Part shown: piece by piece, positions 8,360 through 18,144 of the stretch
How positions within the stretch are numbered: position 1 is the first letter of the stretch
Layout: each line of letters begins with the position of its first letter
NCBI RefSeq assembly: GCF_024400215.1
Contig: NZ_CP053748.1
Coordinates: forward strand, 6,084,116 to 6,148,115
DNA from: Massilia sp. erpn
GTDB lineage: Bacteria; Pseudomonadota; Gammaproteobacteria; Burkholderiales; Burkholderiaceae_D
Direction: 5' to 3'
Length of the DNA stretch: 64,000 bases
Program-made: the position numbers and the translations under genes
The notes under the pieces: generated by a model
The model's database searches: none
The model's input: only the letters and a program-made list of their open reading frames with translations
What the model was told of the DNA's origin: nothing

Positions 8360-8391
8360 ATATAGAACGTATTGCAACCGACTCCACGATC

Positions 8392-9639
8392 ATGGACTTA
8401 GCCATCCCCTCTTCCACCCTGCAACGCCGCAAGCGCCTGCTGCTGCTGGGCGGCGGCGCCGCGCTGGCGCTGGCCTGCGCCGCCGTCTGGGCCATCAACC
8501 GCGCCGTCGCGCCCAGCGTGCCGGCGGCCGAGCTGCTCATCGCCGAAATCAAGCGCGGCAGCATCGCCGATACCATCAACGCTTCCGGCCTGGTGATTCC
8601 GGTGCATGAGGAACTGCTGCCCAGCCCAGTGCAGAGCCGGGTCGCCAAAGTCCATGCGCGCCCTGGCCAGCAGGTGAAAACGGGGGAGCTGCTGCTGGAA
8701 CTGGACAGCCGCCTGGTCAAGCTGGAAGCCGAGCGCCTGAAGGAGCAGCTGGCGCAGCAGGAAAACCGCGTGCTGGCTCTGAGCCTGGAATTGGAACAGA
8801 AGCGCAAGCAGCTCAACAGTGCCATCGAACTGCTGGAACTCGACCTGCAAAGTGCGCGCGCCAAGCTGCAGCGCTCGCAGATGCTGCGCAAGGCCGGCGG
8901 CATCTCGGCCGAGGACATGCTGACCGCCGAACTGAATGTGCAGCGCATCGAAATCCAGCTGCGCCAGCACCGCGAACAGATCGAGGACAGCAAACGCAGC
9001 ACGCGCAGCAGCATCGAGGGCGCCCAGCTGCAAAAGAATATCCTCGGCAAGCAGCTGGCGCAGCAGGAACAGCTGCTTGCCCAGACCCAGGTGCGCGCGC
9101 CCTTCGACGGCATGCTGACCTGGCTGGCGCAGGAGGAAGGCGCGGCGGTCGGCGTCGGCCAGCTGGTGGCCAAGGTCTCCGAGCTGCACAACTACCGGGT
9201 TGAAGCCTCGCTGTCCGACTACCACGCGCGCAGCGTGGAAGCGGGCCAGAAGGTACAGGTCGAGCAAGGCAGCCTGCTGCTCACCGGCCAGGTGCACACC
9301 ATTCTGCCGGAAATCCAGAACGGCACCGTCAAGCTGCTGGTCACGCTCGACCAGCCCCATCACAGCCTGCTGCGCAACAAGCTGCGGGTCGACGTCAACA
9401 TCGTCGCCAGCCGGCGCGACGGCGTGCTGGTGGCGCAGCGCGGGCCGGCCATCAACGGCAGGGGGCGCCAGGCCGTCTTCGTCATCCGCGACGGCGTGGC
9501 GCGCAAGACCGAACTCGATATCGGCGCCAGCGATGGCAAGGCGGTGGAAATCAGCGGCGGCGCGCAGGCGGGCGAACGCCTGATCGTCTCCGACACCAGC
9601 CGCTACAAGGAATACGCAAGCTTCCGTGTCACTTACTAA
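8392..9639 (+). CDS. Periplasmic adaptor (HlyD/MacA-type) of an ABC efflux system
   Basis: A 415-residue membrane-fusion protein. One membrane helix lies at about residues 16-36, then a biotinyl-lipoyl-like half motif (S-R-V-A-K-V-H-A-R-P-G-Q-Q-V-K-T-G-E-L-L), a long alpha-hairpin coiled coil (about 100-230) and the second lipoyl half (A-Q-T-Q-V-R-A-P-F-D-G). In MacAB-type pumps the adaptor links inner-membrane permeases to a TolC-like channel; no such channel is encoded in this operon. It is the first gene after the sigma-54 promoter and is followed 15 bases later by the ATPase gene. Substrate unknown. Confidence 0.85.
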   Translation: MDLAIPSSTLQRRKRLLLLGGGAALALACAAVWAINRAVAPSVPAAELLIAEIKRGSIADTINASGLVIPVHEELLPSPVQSRVAKVHARPGQQVKTGELLLELDSRLVKLEAERLKEQLAQQENRVLALSLELEQKRKQLNSAIELLELDLQSARAKLQRSQMLRKAGGISAEDMLTAELNVQRIEIQLRQHREQIEDSKRSTRSSIEGAQLQKNILGKQLAQQEQLLAQTQVRAPFDGMLTWLAQEEGAAVGVGQLVAKVSELHNYRVEASLSDYHARSVEAGQKVQVEQGSLLLTGQVHTILPEIQNGTVKLLVTLDQPHHSLLRNKLRVDVNIVASRRDGVLVAQRGPAINGRGRQAVFVIRDGVARKTELDIGASDGKAVEISGGAQAGERLIVSDTSRYKEYASFRVTY

Positions 9640-9654
9640 ATCAAGGACAACGCA

Positions 9655-10317
<663 letters not shown>

Positions 10318-10326
10318 GGGGATGCC

Positions 10327-11565
10327 ATGCTGAGAAATTATCTGCTCACGGCTTACAAGGTTTTTATGCGGCGCAAGCTGTTCACCGCCATCAATCTGCT
10401 GTGCATCGTGCTGACCCTGGTGGTGCTGCTGGTCGTCACCGCCCTGGCGCAGGAGGCCCTCTACCCGCGCGGCGTGGAAGGCAAGAGCGAGCGCATGCTG
10501 CAAGTGATCGAGCTGCGCGGCAGCGACGCCAAGGAAGAGCGCATCCGCACTTCGCCGCCCGGTTTTAAGCTGATCGAGAAATACCTGAAGAACGTGCCCG
10601 GCGTGGAAGCGGTGGCGGCGGTCACGATGCCGGAACGCGTGTCGGTGTACCAGGACACGCAGCGCAGCGAACTGATGCTGCGCCATGCCGACGCCGATTA
10701 CTGGCGCATCATGAACTTCCGCCTGCTGGCCGGCCGCCTGTTTACGGCCGACGATGTGGCCCAGGGCCGCTTCGTCGCCGTCATCAACCAGTCCACCGCG
10801 CGCAAGCTGTTTGGCGAGAATGCGCCGCTGGGGCGCAAATTCAGCAGCGCGGGCCAGAGTTTCGCGGTGATCGGCGTAGTGGAGGATGCCATGCATCTGA
10901 ACGCCCTGTCCGATATCTGGGTACCGGTCACGACCTACCCCTCCACCCAGTACCGCGAGCAAATGTGGGGCAATTTCTCGGCCCTGATCCTAGCGCGCAG
11001 CAGCGACGATCTGCCGCGCCTGCGCAAGGAGGTGAAACAGATTGCCAGCGAAGTGAGCTTCGACGATCCGCGCGAATGGGCCAAGGCGCAGATGTGGGCC
11101 GACAGCAAGCCCGATCTGTACGCCCGCACGCTCTTGCAGCGCGAGGGCGACGATGGCGGCGGCAACCTCCTGCTGGCGGGCCTGGGCGGACTGATGCTGC
11201 TGTTCATGCTGCTGCCCGCTTTGAATCTAGTCAATCTGAATATGGGCCGGATGCAGGAGCGCAGCGCCGAGATCGGCGTGCGCAAGGCCTTCGGCGCCAG
11301 CAGCGCCCAGTTGGTGGCCCAGCTGGTGCTGGAAAATATTCTGCTCTGCCTGGCCGGCGGTGTGCTGGCGCTGGGCGGCGCCGCCCTCGCGCTGCACTGG
11401 CTGGAACTGTCGGGACTGATTCCCTATCTGCGCGTCGGCATCAACCTGGCCGTGTTCGGCTGGGGCTTGCTGATCACCGTAATCTTCGGCGTGTTGTCCG
11501 GCGTGCTGCCGGCCTGGAAAATGTCGCGCCTCGACCCTGTTCACGCTTTGAAGGGAGCGATCTGA
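10327..11565 (+). CDS. FtsX-like ABC permease 1 (MacB-type)
   Basis: A 412-residue permease: an N-terminal membrane helix at about 20-42, a periplasmic MacB core-like domain (about 45-275), then three C-terminal helices. The FtsX signature [15 protein letters not shown] follows the second helix. It partners the ATPase just upstream and a second permease whose ATG overlaps this stop codon (TGATG). Two separate half-permeases would assemble as a heterodimer. Confidence 0.88.
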   Translation: MLRNYLLTAYKVFMRRKLFTAINLLCIVLTLVVLLVVTALAQEALYPRGVEGKSERMLQVIELRGSDAKEERIRTSPPGFKLIEKYLKNVPGVEAVAAVTMPERVSVYQDTQRSELMLRHADADYWRIMNFRLLAGRLFTADDVAQGRFVAVINQSTARKLFGENAPLGRKFSSAGQSFAVIGVVEDAMHLNALSDIWVPVTTYPSTQYREQMWGNFSALILARSSDDLPRLRKEVKQIASEVSFDDPREWAKAQMWADSKPDLYARTLLQREGDDGGGNLLLAGLGGLMLLFMLLPALNLVNLNMGRMQERSAEIGVRKAFGASSAQLVAQLVLENILLCLAGGVLALGGAALALHWLELSGLIPYLRVGINLAVFGWGLLITVIFGVLSGVLPAWKMSRLDPVHALKGAI

Positions 11566-12767
11566 TGCTGCGCCATCTGCTCAAACTGATCTGGAAACGC
11601 AAGAACCGTCATCTGATGCTGAGCGCCGAGATTCTGCTGGCCTTCCTCATCGTCTTCGCCATCGCCGCCTTTGCCGTGCGCAGCTATCAGCTCTACCATC
11701 TGCCGCTGGGGATCGACTACCGTCCGCTGTGGTCGGTGACGCTGCGCCCGGCCGCCGATGCGCCGATCGATCCGGCCAGCGGCATTTACACGCAATTGCG
11801 CAGCAGCCTGCAAAGCCTGCCCGAAGTGGAGCAACTGGCTTTCCTCTCCTTCTCGCCCTACCGCACGGCCACCATGAGCACCACCGTGGCCCTGCCCGAT
11901 GGCAGCCGTGCGCAGAACTGCCATCTCCAGCTCATCAGCGACGACCTGGCCGCACTGGCCGGAGTGAAACTGGTGGAGGGCCGCGGCTTTTCGGCGGCCG
12001 ACGACGGCGCCGCCATCACGCCGGTACTCATCAACCGGCGCATGGCGCAGAACCTGTTCCCGGGGCGTTCGGCCCTGGGCCAGCTGTATGTCGAAGCCAA
12101 TCCGAACAAGGCCGAGGAAAAATCGTTCCGCGTGGTGGGCGTGGTCGAGGAATTCCGCAGCCATGGCGAGTTCATGGCGCCGGTCAATTATGTGCTGAAG
12201 CGTTTCTCGCCCCTGAGCGACCAGTCCGGCCCGGAAACCGTGCTGCTCAAAGTGCGTCCCGGCACCGACCGCGCCTTCGAAGCGCGCCTGGAGCGCCGCT
12301 TGAAACTGCTGCGCAGCGACTGGCACTATGAAATCAAACCGCTCAGCGAAATGCGCGAGGACCGCCTGCGCAGTGCCCTGATTCCGCTCGCCATCCTGAG
12401 CGTGATCGCGGCCTTCCTTCTGGCCATGGTGGCCTTCGGCCTGTTCGGCGTGCTATGGCAGAACACCAGCCAGCGCATCCCCGAAATCGGCCTGCGCCGC
12501 GCCCTGGGCGCCAGCGCGGCCGATATCTACCGCCAGATCATGGCCGAGCAGTTGCTGCTCAGTTCCATCGCCATGCTGGCCGGCCTGGCCCTGCTGGTGC
12601 AGCTGCCGCTCACCGGCGCGCTGGGCGAAAGCCTGAACTGGCAGGTATTCCTGGCGGCGGCGGGGCTATCGATGCTGCTTATCTATCTGCTATCCTTGCT
12701 GTGCTCGCTCTACCCGGGCTGGCGCGCCAGCCGCCTGCACCCGGCGGCGGCCCTGCATTACGAATGA
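11565..12767 (+). CDS. FtsX-like ABC permease 2 (MacB-type)
   Basis: A 400-residue permease starting at the ATG at 11565, which overlaps the previous stop; an AGGGAG site lies about 7 bases upstream. A longer in-frame reading from 10965 runs through the preceding gene and is not real. The order is again helix (about 20-40), periplasmic domain, three helices, with the motif R-I-P-E-I-G-L-R-R-A-L-G-A-S. It pairs with permease 1. The periplasmic domain is only distantly similar in pattern to that of its partner, as expected for a heterodimer. Confidence 0.88.
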   Translation: MLRHLLKLIWKRKNRHLMLSAEILLAFLIVFAIAAFAVRSYQLYHLPLGIDYRPLWSVTLRPAADAPIDPASGIYTQLRSSLQSLPEVEQLAFLSFSPYRTATMSTTVALPDGSRAQNCHLQLISDDLAALAGVKLVEGRGFSAADDGAAITPVLINRRMAQNLFPGRSALGQLYVEANPNKAEEKSFRVVGVVEEFRSHGEFMAPVNYVLKRFSPLSDQSGPETVLLKVRPGTDRAFEARLERRLKLLRSDWHYEIKPLSEMREDRLRSALIPLAILSVIAAFLLAMVAFGLFGVLWQNTSQRIPEIGLRRALGASAADIYRQIMAEQLLLSSIAMLAGLALLVQLPLTGALGESLNWQVFLAAAGLSMLLIYLLSLLCSLYPGWRASRLHPAAALHYE

Positions 12768-12791
12768 ACGACCAAGGATACAAGAAGATCG

Positions 12792-14186
12792 ATGGATTCT
12801 CCGCGCAAGCCCCGCATTCTGATTATCGATGACGACAGCGCCGTACTGGTGTCGCTGCAACTGCTGCTGAAGCAGGCCGGCTTCGCGCCGCAGGGCTGCG
12901 ACGATCCGGTCCAGGCGCTGGACCTGCTGGCGCGCGAAGCCTTCGACCTGGTGCTGCAGGATATGAACTTCTCGCTGCAGACCAGCGGCGCCGAAGGCCT
13001 GGAGCTGCTGGCGCGCATCCGCCAGGACTGGCCCGGCCTGCCGGTGCTGCTGATGACGGCCTGGGGCTCGATCGCGCTGGCGGTCAAGGGCATGCAGGCC
13101 GGCGCCGCCAACTTCTTCACCAAGCCCTGGGACAATACCCAGCTGGCGGAACTGGTGCGCTCGACGCTGGCGCTGGCCGCGCCGGCGGCGCAAGCCTGTC
13201 CCACGCGCCAGGAGCTCGACGCCAAATACGATTTCCGCGCCATCGTCGGCGAGCATCCCAGGCTGCTGCGCGTGCTGGCCACCATCGCCCAGGTGGCGGC
13301 CACGCGCGCGCCGGTGCTGATCCTGGGCGAGAGCGGCTGCGGCAAGGAACTGGTGGCCGACGCGCTCCACCGCAACAGCCCGCGCGCCGCGCTGGCGCCG
13401 GTCAAGATCAATATGGGGGCCATCACCTCCAGCCTGTTCGAGAGCGAGATGTTCGGCCACGTGAAAGGCGCCTTCACCGATGCGCGCAGCGAGCGCAAAG
13501 GCCATATCGCCGCCGCCTACGGCAGCACCCTCTTCCTCGACGAGATCGGCGAATTGAACCGCGCCGACCAGGTCAAGCTGCTGCGCGTGCTGCAGGACCA
13601 GCACTATCTGCCGGTCGGCGCCAGCCGCAGCGAGCAGGCCGACGTGCGCGTGGTGTCGGCCACCAACCGCGAACTGGCCGAGCTGGTCGCAACAGGCGAG
13701 TTCCGCGAAGACCTGTATTACCGCCTGAACCTGATCACCATCCGCCTGCCGCCGCTGCGCGAGCGGCGCAGCGATATTCCGCTGCTGGTGCGCCATATCA
13801 CGGCCGAACTGGCGGCCAGCTACGGCCTGCCCGACGCGCAGTTGACGCCCGCCGCGCTGGACTGGCTGGCGGCCCAGCCCTGGCCCGGCAATATCCGCCA
13901 GTTACGCCAGACGCTGGAGCGCACCATGCTGCTGGCGGGCCGGCCGCAACTCACGCAAGCCGACTTCATCGCCGCCAGCCAGCACGACGAGGCGGCCGGC
14001 GCGCGCGGTCTCGGCACCGACGGCATGACCCTGGAACAGGTCGAGCGGCAAATGATCGCCAAGGCGCTCGACCAACATCAGGGCAATATCTCACGCGTGG
14101 CCAAGGCGCTCGGCCTGAGCCGCACCGCCCTCTACCGCCGCCTGGAACGCCATGGGCTGGGCGCGGCGGCCCAGGAAGACGCATGA
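12792..14186 (+). CDS. NtrC-family sigma-54-dependent response regulator
   Basis: A 464-residue regulator with a receiver domain (phospho-acceptor Asp57 in L-Q-D-M-N-F), an AAA+ domain and a Fis-type HTH at the end (N-I-S-R-V-A-K-A-L-G-L-S-R-T-A-L-Y-R-R). Walker A reads G-E-S-G-C-G-K-E and the sigma-54 contact loop reads G-A-F-T-D-A (226-231) instead of the usual G-A-F-T-G-A. Walker B is L-F-L-D-E-I-G-E. It probably activates the sigma-54 promoter at 8344 that drives its own operon. The kinase gene overlaps its end by four bases. Confidence 0.93.
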   Translation: MDSPRKPRILIIDDDSAVLVSLQLLLKQAGFAPQGCDDPVQALDLLAREAFDLVLQDMNFSLQTSGAEGLELLARIRQDWPGLPVLLMTAWGSIALAVKGMQAGAANFFTKPWDNTQLAELVRSTLALAAPAAQACPTRQELDAKYDFRAIVGEHPRLLRVLATIAQVAATRAPVLILGESGCGKELVADALHRNSPRAALAPVKINMGAITSSLFESEMFGHVKGAFTDARSERKGHIAAAYGSTLFLDEIGELNRADQVKLLRVLQDQHYLPVGASRSEQADVRVVSATNRELAELVATGEFREDLYYRLNLITIRLPPLRERRSDIPLLVRHITAELAASYGLPDAQLTPAALDWLAAQPWPGNIRQLRQTLERTMLLAGRPQLTQADFIAASQHDEAAGARGLGTDGMTLEQVERQMIAKALDQHQGNISRVAKALGLSRTALYRRLERHGLGAAAQEDA

Positions 14187-15592
14187 GCCTGCTCGGCACA
14201 CTGGCCAGCCTGAGCCGGCGCTTCACCCTGTATCTGATCGTCCTGCATGCGCTGCTGTTCGGCCTGGCGCTGTTTCTGCTGCGCGAACGACCCCTGCTCT
14301 TTCTCGGCGCGGAGGCGCTGATTCTGACCAGCCTGGTACTCGGCATGGGCCTGAGCCGGCGCGCGCTGGAACCGCTGGGCTATACGGCGCGCTTCCGCGA
14401 CCTGCTGCAGGAGCAGAATTACGCGGCGCGCCTGCTGCCCGGCGGCGGCAGCGAACTCAATGAGCTGGCGACGCTGTTCAACAGCCTGCTCGGCGCCCTG
14501 CATCAGGAACGGCTCAAGCTGGGCGAGCAGCAAGGCTTTCTCGACCGCCTGCTGGAGGCGACGCCAAGCGCCGTCATCGTGCTCGATTTCGACGGCAGGA
14601 TCAGCCTGATGAATGCCTGCGCCCAGACCCTGCTGGCGCTGGACAACGCGCCCGGCAAGCCGCTGCGTGCCTGGCTGACGGGCACGGCGCGCTGCCTGGG
14701 CGAAGCGGGCAGCGCGGCGCAGGCGCGCAGCCTGGCCCTGCTGGCCGCACTCGATGCGCTGCCGGCCGGCGAGAGCCGCCTGTTCAGCGATCCGGACGGG
14801 CGGCGCTACCGCGGCCAGCGCGGCCAGTTCTTCGACCGCGGCTTCGCCCGCCATTTCCTGCTGGTCGACGAGCTGACCGAAGAGCTGGAAAACTCGGAGC
14901 GCGCCACCTACGAAAAGCTGGTGCGCGTGCTGGGCCATGAAGTCAACAATACCGTCGCCGCCACCGGTTCGGTGCTCGATTCTCTGCTCTACTACCGCAG
15001 CCAGCTGGCCGAGCGCGACGGCGAGGACTTTGGCACCGCGATCAGCGCCGTGAAACGGCGCAATGCACGCCTGGGCGAATTCATCGAGCGCTTCACCCGC
15101 ATCGTCAAGATGCCGGCGCCGGAGCTGCGCCCCGCCTCGCTGCAGGCGATCGCCGAGGACATCCTGTGGCTGTACCGCGAACCCTGCCGCAACCGCGGCA
15201 TCGCACTGGGCTGGGAGGTGTGCGAGGAGATCGCCGCGCTGCCGCTCGACAGCCAGCTGCTGGAACAGGCGCTGCTGAACATCGTCAAGAATGCGATGGA
15301 GGCGGTGGAAGCAACCATGCGCGAGACTGGCCAGGCCAGCGGCTATGTGCGCCTGGCGCTGCGGCGCGAAGGCGGCGGCGCCCGCCTCAGCATCGCGGAT
15401 TCGGGCGGCCGCCTGGGCCTGGTGCCGCCGGGCCAGCTGTTCGCGCCCTTCTTCAGCACCAAGAAGGATGGCCAGGGCATCGGCCTGCTCTTCGTGCGTG
15501 AAGTGCTGACCCGGCACGGCTTTCCCTACCGCCTGGCGGCCGATGCCAACGGCGCCACCCGCTTCGATATCTGGCTGCCGGCCGCCGCCTGA
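14183..15592 (+). CDS. Sensor histidine kinase paired with the NtrC-type regulator
   Basis: A 469-residue kinase: two N-terminal membrane helices (about 14-33 and 38-58) with almost no periplasmic loop, so it probably senses within or near the membrane. A PAS-like domain lies at about 115-230, then the H-box V-L-G-H-E-V-N-N-T (His252), the N-box N-I-V-K-N-A-M-E-A and G-boxes (D-S-G-G-R, G-Q-G-I-G-L-L-F-V). It is translationally coupled to the regulator and ends the operon. A short sensor with no periplasmic domain next to an efflux system is typical of membrane-stress or intramembrane sensing; that part is inference. Confidence 0.9.
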   Translation: MSLLGTLASLSRRFTLYLIVLHALLFGLALFLLRERPLLFLGAEALILTSLVLGMGLSRRALEPLGYTARFRDLLQEQNYAARLLPGGGSELNELATLFNSLLGALHQERLKLGEQQGFLDRLLEATPSAVIVLDFDGRISLMNACAQTLLALDNAPGKPLRAWLTGTARCLGEAGSAAQARSLALLAALDALPAGESRLFSDPDGRRYRGQRGQFFDRGFARHFLLVDELTEELENSERATYEKLVRVLGHEVNNTVAATGSVLDSLLYYRSQLAERDGEDFGTAISAVKRRNARLGEFIERFTRIVKMPAPELRPASLQAIAEDILWLYREPCRNRGIALGWEVCEEIAALPLDSQLLEQALLNIVKNAMEAVEATMRETGQASGYVRLALRREGGGARLSIADSGGRLGLVPPGQLFAPFFSTKKDGQGIGLLFVREVLTRHGFPYRLAADANGATRFDIWLPAAA

Positions 15593-15675
15593 GCCGCCGC
15601 GCGGCGCTTGGCCGCGCCACCCTTTTACGGATTCGGCTAGCATGCCTGCGACGCCTCGATCTGGAAGGATGCGCA

Positions 15676-16440
15676 ATGGAACAGAAGTGGCCGCAACAAC
15701 TGTGGGTGGTCCGGCATGGCCAGAGCGCCGGCAATGTGGCGCGCGACGCCGCCGAAGCCGCCGCAGGCTTGCTGATCGATATCGCTGAACGCGATATGGA
15801 TGTGCCGCTGTCCGCCCTGGGCCAGCAGCAGGCGCAGGCGCTGGGCCTGTGGTTCGGCGCCCTGCCCGAGCATGAGCAGCCCACGGTGCTGCTGTTCTCG
15901 CCCTATCTGCGGGCGCGCGCCACGGCCGAGGCCATCCTCGAGCATTTGCCGCGCGCCGAGCTGCTGGCCGTGAATGCCGACGAGCGCCTGCGCGAAAAGG
16001 AGTTCGGCATCCTCGACCGGCTGACCCCGCTTGGCATCGCCGAGAAATATCCCGAGCTGCACGAGCAGCGCCGCCATGTGGGCAAATTCTATTTCCGTCC
16101 GCCCGGCGGCGAAAGCTGGTGCGATGTGATCCTGCGCCTGCGCAGCGTGCTCGACACCATCACCCGCGAATACCGGCGCGAACGCGTGCTCGTCGTCGGC
16201 CACCAGGTCATCGTGATGTGCCTGCGCTATCTGCTCGAGCGCCAGGATGAAGCCGGCATTCTGGCGCTCGACCGCGCCGCCGACGTGCCGAACTGCGGCG
16301 TCACTTCCTACCGCTTCAATCCGGCCCTGGGCAAGCAGGGCAAGCTGGAGCTGGACCTGGTGAACTTCCTGGCGCCGCTGGAAGCGCGCGGCACGCCCGT
16401 CACCGCCACGCCGGACGTGCCAGCCGCGCCCAAGTCCTGA
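15676..16440 (+). CDS. Histidine phosphatase family protein (phosphoglycerate-mutase-like)
   Basis: A 254-residue protein with the catalytic R-H-G-Q-S-A-G-N motif near its N terminus (His14), the second arginine and acid in K-E-F-G-I-L-D-R and the second histidine in V-V-G-H-Q-V. These make up the phosphohistidine active site of the branch 1 histidine phosphatase family. The substrate cannot be told from sequence; relatives include phosphoglycerate mutase, cobalamin phosphatase and sugar-phosphate phosphatases. It is a single gene between the kinase operon and the convergent porin gene. Confidence 0.85.
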   Translation: MEQKWPQQLWVVRHGQSAGNVARDAAEAAAGLLIDIAERDMDVPLSALGQQQAQALGLWFGALPEHEQPTVLLFSPYLRARATAEAILEHLPRAELLAVNADERLREKEFGILDRLTPLGIAEKYPELHEQRRHVGKFYFRPPGGESWCDVILRLRSVLDTITREYRRERVLVVGHQVIVMCLRYLLERQDEAGILALDRAADVPNCGVTSYRFNPALGKQGKLELDLVNFLAPLEARGTPVTATPDVPAAPKS

Positions 16441-16476
16441 AGGACGCCCTCCTGAATTGCGGGCGGGGCACAAAAA

Positions 16477-16507
16477 AACCGGCGTCTCCTTGCGGAGAAC
16501 GCCGGTT
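16477..16507. terminator. Hairpin terminator between the phosphatase and porin genes
   Basis: AACCGGCGT at 16477-16485 pairs with AACGCCGGTT ending at 16507, with CTCC/GGAG pairing inside. On the minus strand the stem is followed by seven T residues (complement of 16472-16478), so it ends the FadL-type gene; it may also serve the plus-strand phosphatase gene. Confidence 0.75.
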
Positions 16508-16552
16508 TCGCGCGTCACGCTTCAGCCTGGGCCGAAGCGCGCTGCCTGCTGC

Positions 16553-17968
16553 TTAGAACTGGTGGTTGTACGCCACGCCCAGCAGTTGCAGGTGGGTCTG
16601 GTAGGTACCTTTGGTCAGTTCGCCGTTGCCGGTGCAGTTGTGCATCAGCGGGCTGCAGGTGTTGCGATAATTGGTGTTGCCATCCTTGAAGGCCAGGTAG
16701 CTGTACGCCAGGTCGATCGACGATTTTGGCGTCAGCTTGTAGTTCAGGCCCAGGGACAGCTGGTTGCGGTCGCTGTCCGGCAGGGCGGCGTGGCGCAGCT
16801 CGTCGCTGCGCACCGGCGCCTGGTCGTGGGCGATACCGCCGCGCAGTGTCAGCTTGTCGTCGAACTTGTAGTTCGCGCCCAGCGACACGCGCCAGGTGTT
16901 TTTCCAGTTCTGGCGGATCACTTCATCGCCTTCGCCGGTGTCGACGAACTGGATGTTCAAGTCTTTCAGACGCGAGTGGCGGGTCCAGGTCACGTCGGCC
17001 ATGCCGGCCCACTTGTCGTTGAACTGGTGGAAGGCGTTGACGGACAGGGTTTCCGGCGTGCGCAGCTCAACCAGGGCTGGCGAGTTTTTCTTGCGCGACG
17101 CTGCTTGCAGCACCTTGTTGGCGACCGGATCGGCAGTCACGCTGGAGAAGTCCCAGGTCGCGCCGCCTTTCAGCTTGTGCGAGATGGAGGAACGGTAAGC
17201 GATACCGAAGCGGGTATCCTTGTCCAGGCTGAACAGATAGCCCACGTTGAAGCCGAAGCCCCAATCCTTGCCGTTCATGGTGGCGTGGCCGTCTTGCGCA
17301 GTGCCCAGCGCGGCCGGGTTGCCGCCGCCAGCGATGATCTGCTGGATCATCGCCGCGCCGGCTGGATTACCGCGCAGCGCCATGATCGAACCGGGCACGT
17401 CCACGCCCTGGCCCAGCTTGGCTTTCATGAACTCGGCGCTGATGCCGAAGCCGAAAGCGTGCTGCTCATTGAGCTTGAAGGAAGCCGATGGGTTCAGGGT
17501 GATCGATTCGAGCTTGATATTGGTCAGCGCGTAGCGGCCGGACCAGTTGTTGTCGTAATCGATTTTGGTGCCGTAAGGCACGAACATGCCCATGCCGACG
17601 GTCCATTGCTGGTTCAGCTGGTGGCTCAGGTAGAACGATGGCGCGGCCACGGCGTTCGGCGCGTAATCGCCCTGGGTTTGCTGGCCGCCGGTCGAGGTGC
17701 CGGTGAAGCGCTTGGAGCCGCTGTCGGCGAAGGTCGAGTGCGGTACGACGACGGTCAGGCCGCCGGTCGCCTGGGTGCCCTGCAGGCGGCTCAGGCCCGC
17801 GGCATTGGAGAAGATGGTGGACGCATCGGCCGCTTCCGCGCCATTGGCATCGGCCGTGCCTTGGGCGCCGACGCTCTGGGAACCGAAACGGTAGCCGGAT
17901 GCGGCCGCATTCATGGAGGCAGCCGCCAGGGCAGCCGCGATGATCAGGGACAGAGTGTTCTTATTCAT
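16553..17968 (-). CDS. fadL: FadL-type outer-membrane long-chain fatty acid porin
   Basis: A 471-residue outer-membrane protein. I choose the ATG at 17968 because it begins a clean signal peptide (M-N-K-N-T-L-S-L-I-I-A-A-A-L-A-A-A-S-M-N) cut near A-A-A-S-G; a longer reading from 18124 adds an unlikely basic leader. The N-terminal hatch motif D-A-S-T-I-F-S-N-A-A-G-L is the FadL signature (usually S-x-x-F-x-N-P-A-G). The rest alternates in beta strands and ends in F. It imports hydrophobic compounds such as fatty acids. Oleate hydratase lies elsewhere in the window, but nothing ties the two together directly. Confidence 0.88.
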   Translation of the reverse strand: MNKNTLSLIIAAALAAASMNAAASGYRFGSQSVGAQGTADANGAEAADASTIFSNAAGLSRLQGTQATGGLTVVVPHSTFADSGSKRFTGTSTGGQQTQGDYAPNAVAAPSFYLSHQLNQQWTVGMGMFVPYGTKIDYDNNWSGRYALTNIKLESITLNPSASFKLNEQHAFGFGISAEFMKAKLGQGVDVPGSIMALRGNPAGAAMIQQIIAGGGNPAALGTAQDGHATMNGKDWGFGFNVGYLFSLDKDTRFGIAYRSSISHKLKGGATWDFSSVTADPVANKVLQAASRKKNSPALVELRTPETLSVNAFHQFNDKWAGMADVTWTRHSRLKDLNIQFVDTGEGDEVIRQNWKNTWRVSLGANYKFDDKLTLRGGIAHDQAPVRSDELRHAALPDSDRNQLSLGLNYKLTPKSSIDLAYSYLAFKDGNTNYRNTCSPLMHNCTGNGELTKGTYQTHLQLLGVAYNHQF

Positions 17969-18092
17969 ATATGTATTAAGTCTCACTATTTTCACGGGTA
18001 TGTCGGATCGCCGACGGCAGGAGAGCCGCCGCGAACCGCGAGCATACACCATAAAATAAGAACGTACGTGCAAAAAAGTTAGGCAGCCAAAA

Positions 18093-18120
18093 AACAAAAG
18101 GGACCGCAGTCCCTTTTGTT
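18093..18120 (-). terminator. Rho-independent terminator of the RND operon
   Basis: AACAAAAGGGAC (18093-18104) and GTCCCTTTTGTT (18109-18120) form a perfect 12-bp stem with a four-base loop (CGCA). On the minus strand the U-rich 3' side fits an intrinsic terminator just past the stop of the RND permease. Confidence 0.78.
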
Positions 18121-18144
18121 GCAAACTTGCTACCCAGTAACTTC

